Source: an uncultured Tenacibaculum sp. (GTDB lineage: Bacteria > Bacteroidota > Bacteroidia > Flavobacteriales > Flavobacteriaceae). From it: DNA of 64,000 nt. The first letter of the stretch is position 1; every line of letters begins with the position of its first letter. Shown here piece by piece: positions 16,105-24,214 of this stretch. Below the pieces are notes generated by a model. That model was given only the letters and a program-made list of their open reading frames with translations. It was not told the DNA's origin and did no database searches. The position numbers and the translations under genes were made by a program. The stretch is taken from contig CANLMR010000007.1 in the NCBI GenBank assembly GCA_947492185.1, positions 62,001 through 126,000 on the forward strand, given 5' to 3'.

Positions 16105-17538
16105 ATGGAAGAAATAAAGAATGAAGAAATAGATAAGTCTAAAGAAGCTGTAAAACAAGATGCGAAAGGTTTATGGGAAAGTGTCAAAACATTCATGAAT
16201 GAACTACTAGATTTTAGACATGATACTGATCAAGAGGCTACTATTGAGGCTATAAAAAACGATATCCCGTTTAAAGGAGCTACTGCTTGGATTTTAATAT
16301 GTTCCATTTTCGTGGCATCTATTGGTTTAAATGCAAACTCTACTGCAGTTGTAATTGGAGCGATGTTAATTTCGCCGTTAATGGGACCAATTTTAGGTGT
16401 AGGAATGTCATTAGCCATTAATGATATTGATACATTAAAAAAATCATTAATCAACTTGACAACAATGATTGTGTTAAGTTTGTTAACTGCATTTTTATTT
16501 TTCTTTTTGTTTCCCTTAAGAGAAGAGACTTCAGAATTAATGGGGCGTGTTCAACCTGATATACGAGATGTATTAATTGCTTTTTTTGGTGGTTTAGCGC
16601 TAATTATTGCTCGAACTAAAAAAGGAACAATTGCATCTGTAATATTTGGTGTTGCCATTGCTACAGCATTAATGCCACCTTTATGTACGGCAGGTTATGG
16701 GTTAGCTATTGGTGAAACAGATTACTTTATTGGAGCGATGTATTTGTTTACAATTAATGCAATTTTTATTGCACTAGCAACTTTCATTGTGTTAAAACTA
16801 TTAGGGTTTACTATGATTCGTTACGTGAATTCTAAGAAAAGAAAGAGGATAGCACAAATTGCTTCTGTAATAGCACTTTTGGTAATGGTTCCTGCGGTTA
16901 AAACCTTTATTAATGTGTATAACAACACATTAACTAAGGCTAGTTTTGATAAATATATTCAAATTGAAGTAAAAGATAATGAGAATTTATGGTTGAATGG
17001 TGAGCCCAAAAGAGATGATGAAAAGAAAGAAATTAGGTTAAGATTTAATGGTGAAATTGCACCAGCAGTTGAGACTACTTTAAAGCAAAAAGTTAAAGAT
17101 TATGACAAAATAAGTGATTATGAGGTTTTTGTAGTCGGAAATAAATCAAGAAGTATTGATGATATTTCTAAGTCATTAGAGAGGGCTTATAATAATTTAG
17201 ACCAAAAAGACTATGTAATTAATGGGCTTCAGGATAAAATTAAAGAGCTTGAAAGTGAAGTTTCAGGATTGACTAATACTATAGAAAAAGCGGATAAGAA
17301 TACTATTCCTTTTAGTTCAATTGCTAAAGAAGCGAAGATTAGATTTGGAGATATTAAAGAGATTCGTTTTTCAAAAGTATTGTCTACTAAAGATTTTATT
17401 AAAGTTGACACGATTCCGGAAGCTAGTGTTATTTGGAATAGTAAATTGAAAGAAAAATATATTGAGAAAAAGCAGTTAGAGCTGCATAAATGGTTGCAAA
17501 AAGAAATGAAGTTAGATACTCTATATATTAAGCAATAA
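16105..17538 (+). CDS. DUF389 membrane protein
   Basis: 477 aa. The central part (about 50-240) carries hydrophobic segments with the DUF389 signatures 'IGLNANSTAVVIGAMLISPLMGPI' (quoted in part; residues about 72-95) and 'GGLALIIARTKKG', followed by 'IATALMPPLCTAGYGLA'. The C-terminal half (about 280-477) is soluble and includes a probable coiled coil (365-395). Function of DUF389 is unknown, though it is a widespread inner-membrane family. It is monocistronic and ends at a strong terminator. Confidence 0.88.
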   Translation: MEEIKNEEIDKSKEAVKQDAKGLWESVKTFMNELLDFRHDTDQEATIEAIKNDIPFKGATAWILICSIFVASIGLNANSTAVVIGAMLISPLMGPILGVGMSLAINDIDTLKKSLINLTTMIVLSLLTAFLFFFLFPLREETSELMGRVQPDIRDVLIAFFGGLALIIARTKKGTIASVIFGVAIATALMPPLCTAGYGLAIGETDYFIGAMYLFTINAIFIALATFIVLKLLGFTMIRYVNSKKRKRIAQIASVIALLVMVPAVKTFINVYNNTLTKASFDKYIQIEVKDNENLWLNGEPKRDDEKKEIRLRFNGEIAPAVETTLKQKVKDYDKISDYEVFVVGNKSRSIDDISKSLERAYNNLDQKDYVINGLQDKIKELESEVSGLTNTIEKADKNTIPFSSIAKEAKIRFGDIKEIRFSKVLSTKDFIKVDTIPEASVIWNSKLKEKYIEKKQLELHKWLQKEMKLDTLYIKQ

Positions 17539-17540
17539 AA

Positions 17541-17570
17541 AAAGCCCGCTAAACAGCGGGCTTTTTTATT
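17541..17570. terminator. bidirectional terminator
   Basis: AAAGCCCGCT / AGCGGGCTTT perfect stem around AAAC, with A-run before and T-run after. It serves the DUF389 gene and the convergent TPR gene. Confidence 0.9.
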
Positions 17571-18192
17571 AGCTCTTTTTACATTGTTTTAAAACTTGTT
17601 GAGCTCTATCTTTTCCGTATTTTGGATAAAATTTTGGTAACTCTTCTTTATCAAATAATTCTATTGATTTCTCGACATCTTTACAGTATGGTTCTACAGG
17701 TTGATTGAAAAATCTTGCGGCTCCCATATCCCATTCTGCCTTCCCTAAAACAACTCTTGGATTGTTTGGTGCTATTTTAAGCGCTTCTGCGTATAACATT
17801 GAATTCTTTCCAGATAATGTCATTCCATATTTTTGTCCATCAAAAGCTATGTATGCTGTATTTAACAAAGCTTGATTAATAATGATTTCAGGATTATTTG
17901 GAGATAAGCTTTTGGCAATATCTAAATACTCTTGAGCTTTCTTTAACTTGTTATTTAGTTTAGTTTCATCTTTAATTCCAAAACTTCCTAAGATCTCTAA
18001 CGTTGCAACATAGTATGGCGGTAACCATTCTTCTGGCTCAGCTTTTGTTATTCTTTCAAATATTTGACAAGCTTCTGTTGTTTTTTGTTGTCCCCATAGT
18101 TGGAATGCTTTTTCCATTCCCTTGTCATATTTAGTTTGTGCAGCGATATTAGTAGTAATGAATACTACAAAAAGTAAGATTATTTTTTTCAT
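17569..18192 (-). CDS. secreted TPR-like protein
   Basis: 207 aa with signal peptide ending 'NIAAQ' (about residue 19). The rest is alpha-helical with two TPR-like helical pairs ('QLWGQQKTTEACQIFERITKAEPE', partly shown by 'AEPEEW' and 'LSPNNPEIIINQALL', 'ALKIAPNNPRVVLGKAEW'). It is the last gene of a leftward set with a DUF2141 protein and a TonB-dependent receptor; 21 bp separate it from the DUF2141 gene. It is likely a periplasmic partner of that uptake set. Exact role unknown. Confidence 0.8.
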   Translation of the reverse strand: MKKIILLFVVFITTNIAAQTKYDKGMEKAFQLWGQQKTTEACQIFERITKAEPEEWLPPYYVATLEILGSFGIKDETKLNNKLKKAQEYLDIAKSLSPNNPEIIINQALLNTAYIAFDGQKYGMTLSGKNSMLYAEALKIAPNNPRVVLGKAEWDMGAARFFNQPVEPYCKDVEKSIELFDKEELPKFYPKYGKDRAQQVLKQCKKS

Positions 18193-18213
18193 GACTATGT
18201 GTTTTTTAGTTAT

Positions 18214-18636
18214 TTATTTTATAGTTATGCTTAGGGAAACATCAGAGTTTACTGTAAACTTTGCGTCTTTATATTTTGGCGGACCAAAGAATCCTTTCGC
18301 GTCATTTGAAATTCCGATTGGTTCCTTAGGGATTCCAAAAATCTTAGTATCCATTTTTTTGTTGTCGTTTTCATCATGGAAGGCAGAAACTGCGTATTCT
18401 CCTTCGGGAATGTTTTTAAAAATTACAGTAGCTTTTTTGTCTTTTACTTCTACAATATCTCCTTTAATTGATTTCTTTAAGAAATCCTCTTTTTTATCGT
18501 ATAGTGCTACGTATAAATCACCTTTGTCAGATTCCATTCCAGTGAACTCAATGGTAATGGTATGATTTTCTTGCGCAGTAATTTGTTGAATAAAACTGAA
18601 AAGAAATAAGCTTGCTATTATAATGATTCGTTGCAT
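18214..18636 (-). CDS. secreted DUF2141 protein
   Basis: 140 aa. The signal peptide ends 'QITAQ'. The mature domain is an immunoglobulin/prealbumin-like beta sandwich typical of DUF2141: 'GDLYVALYDKKEDFLKK', 'NIPEGEYAVSAFHDENDNKKMD' (in part), and 'GIPKEPIGISNDA' with 'GPPKYKDAKF'. It lies between the TonB receptor (132 bp upstream) and the TPR gene. The DENDNKKMD segment resembles a calcium-binding loop, which is an inference. Function of the family is not established. Confidence 0.87.
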   Translation of the reverse strand: MQRIIIIASLFLFSFIQQITAQENHTITIEFTGMESDKGDLYVALYDKKEDFLKKSIKGDIVEVKDKKATVIFKNIPEGEYAVSAFHDENDNKKMDTKIFGIPKEPIGISNDAKGFFGPPKYKDAKFTVNSDVSLSITIK

Positions 18637-18768
18637 GATTTTACTTTTTTATTTGTTCAAATATCTATTGTTTTCTATTGATAACCTCAAAATTCTTACC
18701 GAATTGTTGTTTTTTTCTGCTGAATTGTCATATTTTAAATTAATTCACAATATAAGATTACAAACACC

Positions 18769-20928
18769 TTATAAATTATCTAACTGATTACTTTTGTTAT
18801 CATCACTTATAGACCAGAAGAATCCTACAAAAAAGAACTGATCTGCATTTGGGCGTAAAGCTTGACGCTCAAAAACTCCATTAGTATTGGGTTGATTTTT
18901 ATAATCATATCCAAAAACGTTTTCAGTACCTAAAACATTGTTTACCGAGAAATACAATATTTTCTGTTGGCTAATTAAGTAAGCAACGTTTAAGCTTACT
19001 GAGTTGTAATTTTTTGTTTGTTCATTCAAAAACCCATTGATATTTGGATTCGTATAAGTTCTTCCTGTAGCAAATCTGTATGAAAGCCCAATCTGAGTTT
19101 TCCATGAATCAACCCAATATTTTCCAACTACTGAAAGATTATGTGTTGATGCAAAATTTGGAGTTGCTTTTGTTGGGTAATTTTTAAAATCACGTTCAGT
19201 ATCCAAATATGAGTATGAAACCCAATAATCTAAACTTTTAATATTTTTTCCATCTCTCCAAAATACATCGATTCCTTTAGCATAACCATCACCAGTATTT
19301 GTGAAGTTGGAGAATGGATTAGCAATAGTTCCATCGTATTTTACAAGATTATCATACTTTTTATAATAACCTTCTACTCTAAATTGTTGTCTGTCTTTTA
19401 TAAATTGATAATTAGCAATATAATGAGTAGCTTTTTCGGAAGTTAAATTATCAGCAAACTTTAAATATTCGTTTCTGGCATTCTGATAAAACTCTCCATA
19501 GGCCAAAGAAAATTGATCATTCTTTCCAGCTTTATAAGCAATAGAAGCTCTTGGTGAGAAAGTAAATTCATTTGAAAATTCATTATTCTCTAATCTAACT
19601 CCAATTTTAGTTGCAAGTTTTTTCGAAAAGAAAATATCTGCTTCTGAGAACACCCCAAAAATGTTATTATCGAAATTATAATTGAAAGTGTTAGAAGTAG
19701 CGTCTTGTAAAAAAACCTCATTAAAATCAGTAATGAAATATTCTGCACCAAAATTGAATTTCAATCTACTAGAATATCTTTTTTGAGCTTTGATTTTAAA
19801 GTGAGCAGAATTCTCAGCGTTATCCACATTATCGTTGTCTAAATTAATGTCAGAAGTATCGTTTGTATAACCTATTCCACCAGAAACTTTCCAACCATTT
19901 CCTAATTTCTGTTTATAGGAACCATTAAAGTATAGATTTGTGTTTTGCATACCGAAATTGAAACCATTTTCAAAATTGATATTATCCTGAATTAAGTCAA
20001 AATTTGTGTGGCTAAACGCTCCATAAAGTTTTAATAAACCATCTTCATTTGGCTGATATCTATACACCATCTCTCCACTTGCACCTTCATAAGGTTGATT
20101 CCATTGATTTCTATCTGGAAATGCATACTGATATGGGGCTAAATTAATGTAAGATGTATTAATGCTGAATGAGTTCTTTCCCCAAATTTGAGTGTTTCCA
20201 ACGCCTAATCCAACAGTCATAAATTGAATATCTGTTTTTTCTTGAGTTGGTTGATCTATGGTGTTTAAAGCCAGGACACTTGATAATGCTTGTCCGTATT
20301 CAGCCGAATATCCACCAGTAGAGAAAGACATTCCTTTAAATAAGAAAGGAGAAAAACGACCACGAGTAGGAATGTTATTTCCAGTTGGAATAAATGGATT
20401 GAACACTCGTATTCCATCAATGAAAATTTGTGTTTCTTCTGCATCTCCTCCACGTACAAATAATCGTCCATCTTCATCATTTGCAGAAGTTCCTGGTAAG
20501 GTTTGGAAAGCTCCAATAACATCTCCTAATGCACTTGCGGTTGTAACAATGTCTAAAGGTTTTAATGCAACAGCTCTGGCTTTTTCACCTGCATCAAAAG
20601 TTCCAGCATTTATAACTACTGCATCAAGTGTGTTTACATCCTCTTTTAATTTTATGGAAAGGTTTCTTAAGTTTTCAACTTTATCAGTTTTCATGAAAGT
20701 CTCAAAAGAAACGAATGATACTACTAAAGTTTGCAAGTTTTCTTCTGAAGTGGTAAAACTGAAGTCTCCATTTTTATCAGAAGAAGTTCCATCATAAGTT
20801 CCTTCTAAATATATATTTGCGCCTTCAATTGGGTTTCCTTTGGTATCAAGTACTTTTCCTGATATGCTAGTTTGCGCAAAAGAAAAAAAGGTTGTTAATA
20901 CTACTAATAAAGTAAAAATAGGTTTCAT
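18769..20928 (-). CDS. TonB-dependent outer-membrane receptor
   Basis: 719 aa when started at the Met that opens the signal peptide 'MKPIFTLLVVLTTFFSFAQ'; an ATG eight codons upstream (20952) only adds polar residues before it. Domains: carboxypeptidase-like regulatory beta sandwich (about 20-105, 'ISGKVLDTKGNPIEGANIYL'), plug (about 110-230, with 'DEDGRLFVRGGDAEETQIFIDG'), then a 22-strand barrel ending with an aromatic residue set 'FFVGFFWSI'. It imports a ligand across the outer membrane using TonB energy. There is no SusD partner and no enzyme nearby, so the substrate could be a metal chelate or small molecule. It is downstream of an AraC-family regulator and upstream of DUF2141 and TPR genes on the same strand. 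Confidence 0.88.
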   Translation of the reverse strand: MKPIFTLLVVLTTFFSFAQTSISGKVLDTKGNPIEGANIYLEGTYDGTSSDKNGDFSFTTSEENLQTLVVSFVSFETFMKTDKVENLRNLSIKLKEDVNTLDAVVINAGTFDAGEKARAVALKPLDIVTTASALGDVIGAFQTLPGTSANDEDGRLFVRGGDAEETQIFIDGIRVFNPFIPTGNNIPTRGRFSPFLFKGMSFSTGGYSAEYGQALSSVLALNTIDQPTQEKTDIQFMTVGLGVGNTQIWGKNSFSINTSYINLAPYQYAFPDRNQWNQPYEGASGEMVYRYQPNEDGLLKLYGAFSHTNFDLIQDNINFENGFNFGMQNTNLYFNGSYKQKLGNGWKVSGGIGYTNDTSDINLDNDNVDNAENSAHFKIKAQKRYSSRLKFNFGAEYFITDFNEVFLQDATSNTFNYNFDNNIFGVFSEADIFFSKKLATKIGVRLENNEFSNEFTFSPRASIAYKAGKNDQFSLAYGEFYQNARNEYLKFADNLTSEKATHYIANYQFIKDRQQFRVEGYYKKYDNLVKYDGTIANPFSNFTNTGDGYAKGIDVFWRDGKNIKSLDYWVSYSYLDTERDFKNYPTKATPNFASTHNLSVVGKYWVDSWKTQIGLSYRFATGRTYTNPNINGFLNEQTKNYNSVSLNVAYLISQQKILYFSVNNVLGTENVFGYDYKNQPNTNGVFERQALRPNADQFFFVGFFWSISDDNKSNQLDNL

Positions 20929-21020
20929 GTTAATTGTTGTTTTATGCAACAAAAGTCTATCAGAAGTGTGTCTTTTAAAAAAAAGAGATACCGAACTGTA
21001 AAAAAAATAAGATGAATTGT

Positions 21021-21944
21021 TTATTGAACAGGAATGTATACCGTTAGATTACATAGTTTTTCTGGATGTTCATTAAAGTTGTTGTGGTATTCGTCAAACG
21101 GGTCGCGAGTATCATCTACTTTAAAACCTTTATCAAAAATCCAAACGAAAATAGCTTCGTATGTTTTTTTGAACTCATGTAACCCCAAAGTAAAAGTTGC
21201 GCTAACATATTTACCTGCTGAAATAGTTCGAGTATTGATTTCAGAAGTGTATACTGAAGTGTTTTCAATACTTATACAAGCGCTCATTTTTAATTTAGAT
21301 ACTGCAGTTACTTTCGGGCTATCATGATATACAGACATTATTTTGGGTTGTCCGTTCATTAATCCTTTAGGATAAGCCCATTTTAATAATTTTTCAAAAG
21401 CAATTCCAACATTGTCAAACGGACCGATATGAGGAACATATGCCACAGAAATGTCATCAATAGTTACAACTTCAATTTTTGAAGCTTTTTCGTCAATATA
21501 ATTTACAAGATTTTTCATGTTGTAAATGTATTGTTCTATCTCGGTATCGACTTTTCCATTCTTGCTTTTCGTTTTACTAATCTTGCTAAATCTACTATTG
21601 CTTTTATCTTTAAAATGGGTGGGGCTTATTCCATAGAACTTTTTAAATGCTCTTGAAAAAGAAGAAATTGTATTGAAACCTGTTAACTCTGTTATTTCAG
21701 AAATGCTTTTTTCGCTGCTGTGAAGAAGAAAATTGGCAGCTCTTTCAATTCTTTTACGTGTAACAAAGTTTGCAAAAGTTTCACCAGTAATGGTTTTAAA
21801 TATTCTATGAAAATGATAAGGAGAAAGATAGGCTTGTTTTGCTACATCATCTAATAGTAACTTTGAAGAGCTGTGTTCTTCTATGTACTGTATTGCATTA
21901 TGTATTCTTACTGATAGATGATTGTTTGGTACCTTCATTTTCAT
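21021..21944 (-). CDS. AraC-family regulator with GyrI-like effector domain
   Basis: 307 aa. N-terminal AraC double helix-turn-helix (about 10-112): 'LLLDDVAKQAYLSPYHFHRIFK' (in part) and 'ITELTGFNTISSFSRAFKKFYGISP'. The C-terminal GyrI-like ligand-binding domain (about 145-307) includes 'VAYVPHIGPFDNVGIAFEKLL' and ends 'LCNLTVYIPVQ'. This DNA-binding-first order is the Rob/SoxS-like type that responds to small hydrophobic or cationic compounds. It ends 92 bp before the TonB receptor start on the same strand, so it is a candidate regulator of that set. A TACATTTG -7 box lies at 21950-21957 on its strand. Confidence 0.9.
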   Translation of the reverse strand: MKMKVPNNHLSVRIHNAIQYIEEHSSSKLLLDDVAKQAYLSPYHFHRIFKTITGETFANFVTRKRIERAANFLLHSSEKSISEITELTGFNTISSFSRAFKKFYGISPTHFKDKSNSRFSKISKTKSKNGKVDTEIEQYIYNMKNLVNYIDEKASKIEVVTIDDISVAYVPHIGPFDNVGIAFEKLLKWAYPKGLMNGQPKIMSVYHDSPKVTAVSKLKMSACISIENTSVYTSEINTRTISAGKYVSATFTLGLHEFKKTYEAIFVWIFDKGFKVDDTRDPFDEYHNNFNEHPEKLCNLTVYIPVQ

Positions 21945-22015
21945 GTAAACAAATGTATGAGATTTAAAATGAACTCGTAATTATATCGTATTTTTACCTA
22001 ACAAAAATGAAATAA

Positions 22016-22663
22016 ATGTCGCAAGATTTAAGTGATTACAGAAAGTCATATGAAAGAGGGCAATTATTAGAAGAGAATTGTCCCGAAAATCCGATAGAAT
22101 TATTTAGAGATTGGTTTTTGCAAGCCAATGAATCGGAGATGGTATATGAAGCAAATGCAATGAGTATTTCTTCAATCGGATTCGATGGGTTTCCAAAAAC
22201 TAGAGTGGTATTACTTAAAAAATATACTCATGAAGGATTTATTTTTTATACCAATTATAATTCAGAAAAAGGGAAAGCAATTACGGCAAACAATAATGTG
22301 TGTTTGTCATTTTTTTGGGCGGGTTTAGAGCGTCAGATAATTATTAAAGGAAAAGCAGAAAAAATAGCGAAGAATTTATCTGACGGGTATTTTGAGTCTA
22401 GACCAGATGGAAGTAAACTAGGAGCTTGGGCTTCTAATCAAAGTGAAGTAGTTGCTAATAAGCAAGTTTTACTAAATTCATTAAATGAATTTGAAAATAA
22501 ATTTAAAGGAGTTGAAATTCCAAGGCCTACACATTGGGGCGGATTCATTGTAAAACCTGTAAGTATTGAGTTTTGGCAAGGTAGGCCAAATCGTTTGCAT
22601 GATAGAATTCGTTATACTTTATCAAAAGATTTTTCTTGGAAACTTGAACGATTAGCTCCTTAA
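22016..22663 (+). CDS. pdxH: pyridoxamine/pyridoxine 5'-phosphate oxidase
   Basis: 215 aa FMN enzyme oxidizing PNP/PMP to pyridoxal 5'-phosphate. Family signatures: 'PKTRVVLLKKY' and 'GFIFYTNYNSEKGKAI' (FMN/substrate), 'WAGLERQIIIKGKAEKI', 'GSKLGAWASNQSEV', and the C-terminal 'VEFWQGRPNRLHDRIRY' form (here SIEFWQGRPNRLHDRIRY), followed by 'RLAP'. Full length. Divergent from the AraC gene (71 bp between starts). The promoter for the next gene lies inside its 3' end. Confidence 0.96.
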   Translation: MSQDLSDYRKSYERGQLLEENCPENPIELFRDWFLQANESEMVYEANAMSISSIGFDGFPKTRVVLLKKYTHEGFIFYTNYNSEKGKAITANNNVCLSFFWAGLERQIIIKGKAEKIAKNLSDGYFESRPDGSKLGAWASNQSEVVANKQVLLNSLNEFENKFKGVEIPRPTHWGGFIVKPVSIEFWQGRPNRLHDRIRYTLSKDFSWKLERLAP

Positions 22664-22674
22664 TGCTATATTTG
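22644..22674 (+). promoter_or_regulatory. promoter of the sixA-ppx pair
   Basis: TTG (22644-22646), 20-base spacer, TATATTTG (22667-22674). The -33 box lies within the last codons of pdxH, and the ATG is at 22694. Confidence 0.75.
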
Positions 22675-22693
22675 AGAATCTTTTTTATACTGA

Positions 22694-23182
22694 ATGAAAA
22701 CCATTTATATAGTTCGTCATGCTAAGTCTTCTTGGAAGTATGTTAGTGTTAAAGATCATGATCGTCCTTTAAAAGAAAGAGGGATTAATGATGCTCATCT
22801 TGTGTCTAAATATTTAGCAAAAACCATAAAACGTCCGGATGTATTTATTTCTAGTAGTGCTAATAGAGCTTTGCAAACTGGTATAATTTTTTGCGAAAAC
22901 TTTGGTTATCCAATGGCTAATTTAAAAATTAGTAAACAGTTATATAGTTTTAGTGATGGCTATTTGGTAAAAACGGTTAAAGCTTTAGATGATAGCTTTG
23001 ATAGTGCTATTATTTTTAGTCACGATCATGGAATCAATACGTTTGTTAATAAATTTGGAAGCCAGCCTATAGCTCATGTATCTACTTGTGGAGTTGTTGG
23101 AATTCAGTTTAAAGAAAAACATTGGAAAGATATTAAGAAAGGAAAAACTGTTTTGGTAGAATTTCCGAAACACCATAAATAA
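22694..23182 (+). CDS. SixA-like histidine phosphatase
   Basis: 162 aa of the phosphoglycerate-mutase-like superfamily. Catalytic 'VRHAKSSW' with His9 near the N-terminus, Arg and Ser in 'SSSANRALQT', and the second His in 'FSHDHGIN'. The short single-domain form resembles SixA, which removes phosphate from phosphohistidine, but substrate is not certain. It has its own promoter and is 12 bp upstream of the Ppx/GppA gene. That pairing hints at polyphosphate or phosphate-signalling metabolism; no polyphosphate kinase is in the window. Confidence 0.88.
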   Translation: MKTIYIVRHAKSSWKYVSVKDHDRPLKERGINDAHLVSKYLAKTIKRPDVFISSSANRALQTGIIFCENFGYPMANLKISKQLYSFSDGYLVKTVKALDDSFDSAIIFSHDHGINTFVNKFGSQPIAHVSTCGVVGIQFKEKHWKDIKKGKTVLVEFPKHHK

Positions 23183-23194
23183 AAATTATTTCTT

Positions 23195-24088
23195 TTGAAA
23201 ATAAAAAAATATGGAGCCATAGATATTGGTTCAAATGCAGTAAGACTTTTAGTGGCAAATGTAATTGAAGAGAAGGGTAAAGAACCTAAATTTAAAAAAT
23301 CTTCATTAGTAAGAGTTCCTATTCGTTTAGGAGCAGATGCATTTGTAACTGGAGAAATTTCTGAAAATAATATCAAAAGAATGGTAGATGCTATGAAAGC
23401 ATTTAGTTTACTTATGGAAGTTCATGGTGTTGAGAAATATAAAGCTTGCGCAACTTCTGCTATGAGAGAAGCTTCTAATGGTGAACAAATAGTAGATAAA
23501 ATTTATGAAAAGTCGGGAATAGAAATTGATATTATAAATGGTGCTAAGGAAGCTGCTATAATTTCTTCAACAGATTTAAAATATTTAATTAATTCTGATG
23601 AAACTTATTTGTATGTAGATGTAGGAGGTGGTAGTACAGAATTTACATTATTTTCTAGAGGTGAGATTGTAAATTCAAAATCATTTAAAATAGGTACAGT
23701 TCGTCTTATTAATAACTCAAAAGAAAAGAATAAAAAAATATTCTCTAAGGTTCAAGATTGGATAACTAAGAATACCAAAGATTATAAAAGAATATCATTA
23801 ATAGGTTCAGGAGGTAATATCAATAAAATATTTAAAATGTCAGGTCTTGATCTTGGAAGACCAATATCTTATGTGTATTTAAGCGCTCAATTAGAATTCT
23901 TGAAAAAGATGAGTTATGAAGAGCGTATTTCAGAATTAAGTTTAAATCCAGATAGAGCTGATGTGATTGTTCCTGCTACTAAAATATACTTGTCTGCAAT
24001 GAAATGGAGTGGTGCTAGAAGAATTTTTGTGCCTAAAATTGGACTATCAGATGGTATTGTTAAAAGTTTGTATTATAATGTTATATAA
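23195..24088 (+). CDS. Ppx/GppA-family exopolyphosphatase
   Basis: 297 aa, beginning with a TTG codon. An in-frame stop at 23180 leaves no ATG before the conserved N-terminus 'YGAIDIGSNAVRLL', so TTG is the only reasonable start. ASKHA ATPase-fold motifs: 'IDIGSN' (phosphate 1), 'ATSAMREASNG', 'VDVGGGSTEFT' (phosphate 2), and 'LIGSGGNINK'. It is the short two-lobe form without the C-terminal HD domain of long Ppx proteins. Likely hydrolyses polyphosphate and/or pppGpp; which one is not resolvable here. Confidence 0.9.
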   Translation: MKIKKYGAIDIGSNAVRLLVANVIEEKGKEPKFKKSSLVRVPIRLGADAFVTGEISENNIKRMVDAMKAFSLLMEVHGVEKYKACATSAMREASNGEQIVDKIYEKSGIEIDIINGAKEAAIISSTDLKYLINSDETYLYVDVGGGSTEFTLFSRGEIVNSKSFKIGTVRLINNSKEKNKKIFSKVQDWITKNTKDYKRISLIGSGGNINKIFKMSGLDLGRPISYVYLSAQLEFLKKMSYEERISELSLNPDRADVIVPATKIYLSAMKWSGARRIFVPKIGLSDGIVKSLYYNVI

Positions 24089-24125
24089 TTTTCTTTAACA
24101 TCTCTTTAACAAATTTTTTTTTCAT

Positions 24126-24133
24126 TATATTTG
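24126..24133 (+). promoter_or_regulatory. candidate -7 box of the OmpA-family gene
   Basis: TATATTTG matches the -7 consensus, 82 bases before the ATG. No exact TTG at 17-23 bases upstream. Confidence 0.5.
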
Positions 24134-24214
24134 TTTTGTATGTGACTTTTCTCCCCTATAAGTGTCATACATCTAGTTAAAGCTAAGTAATCAAAACACA
24201 AATTTTTATTCATT

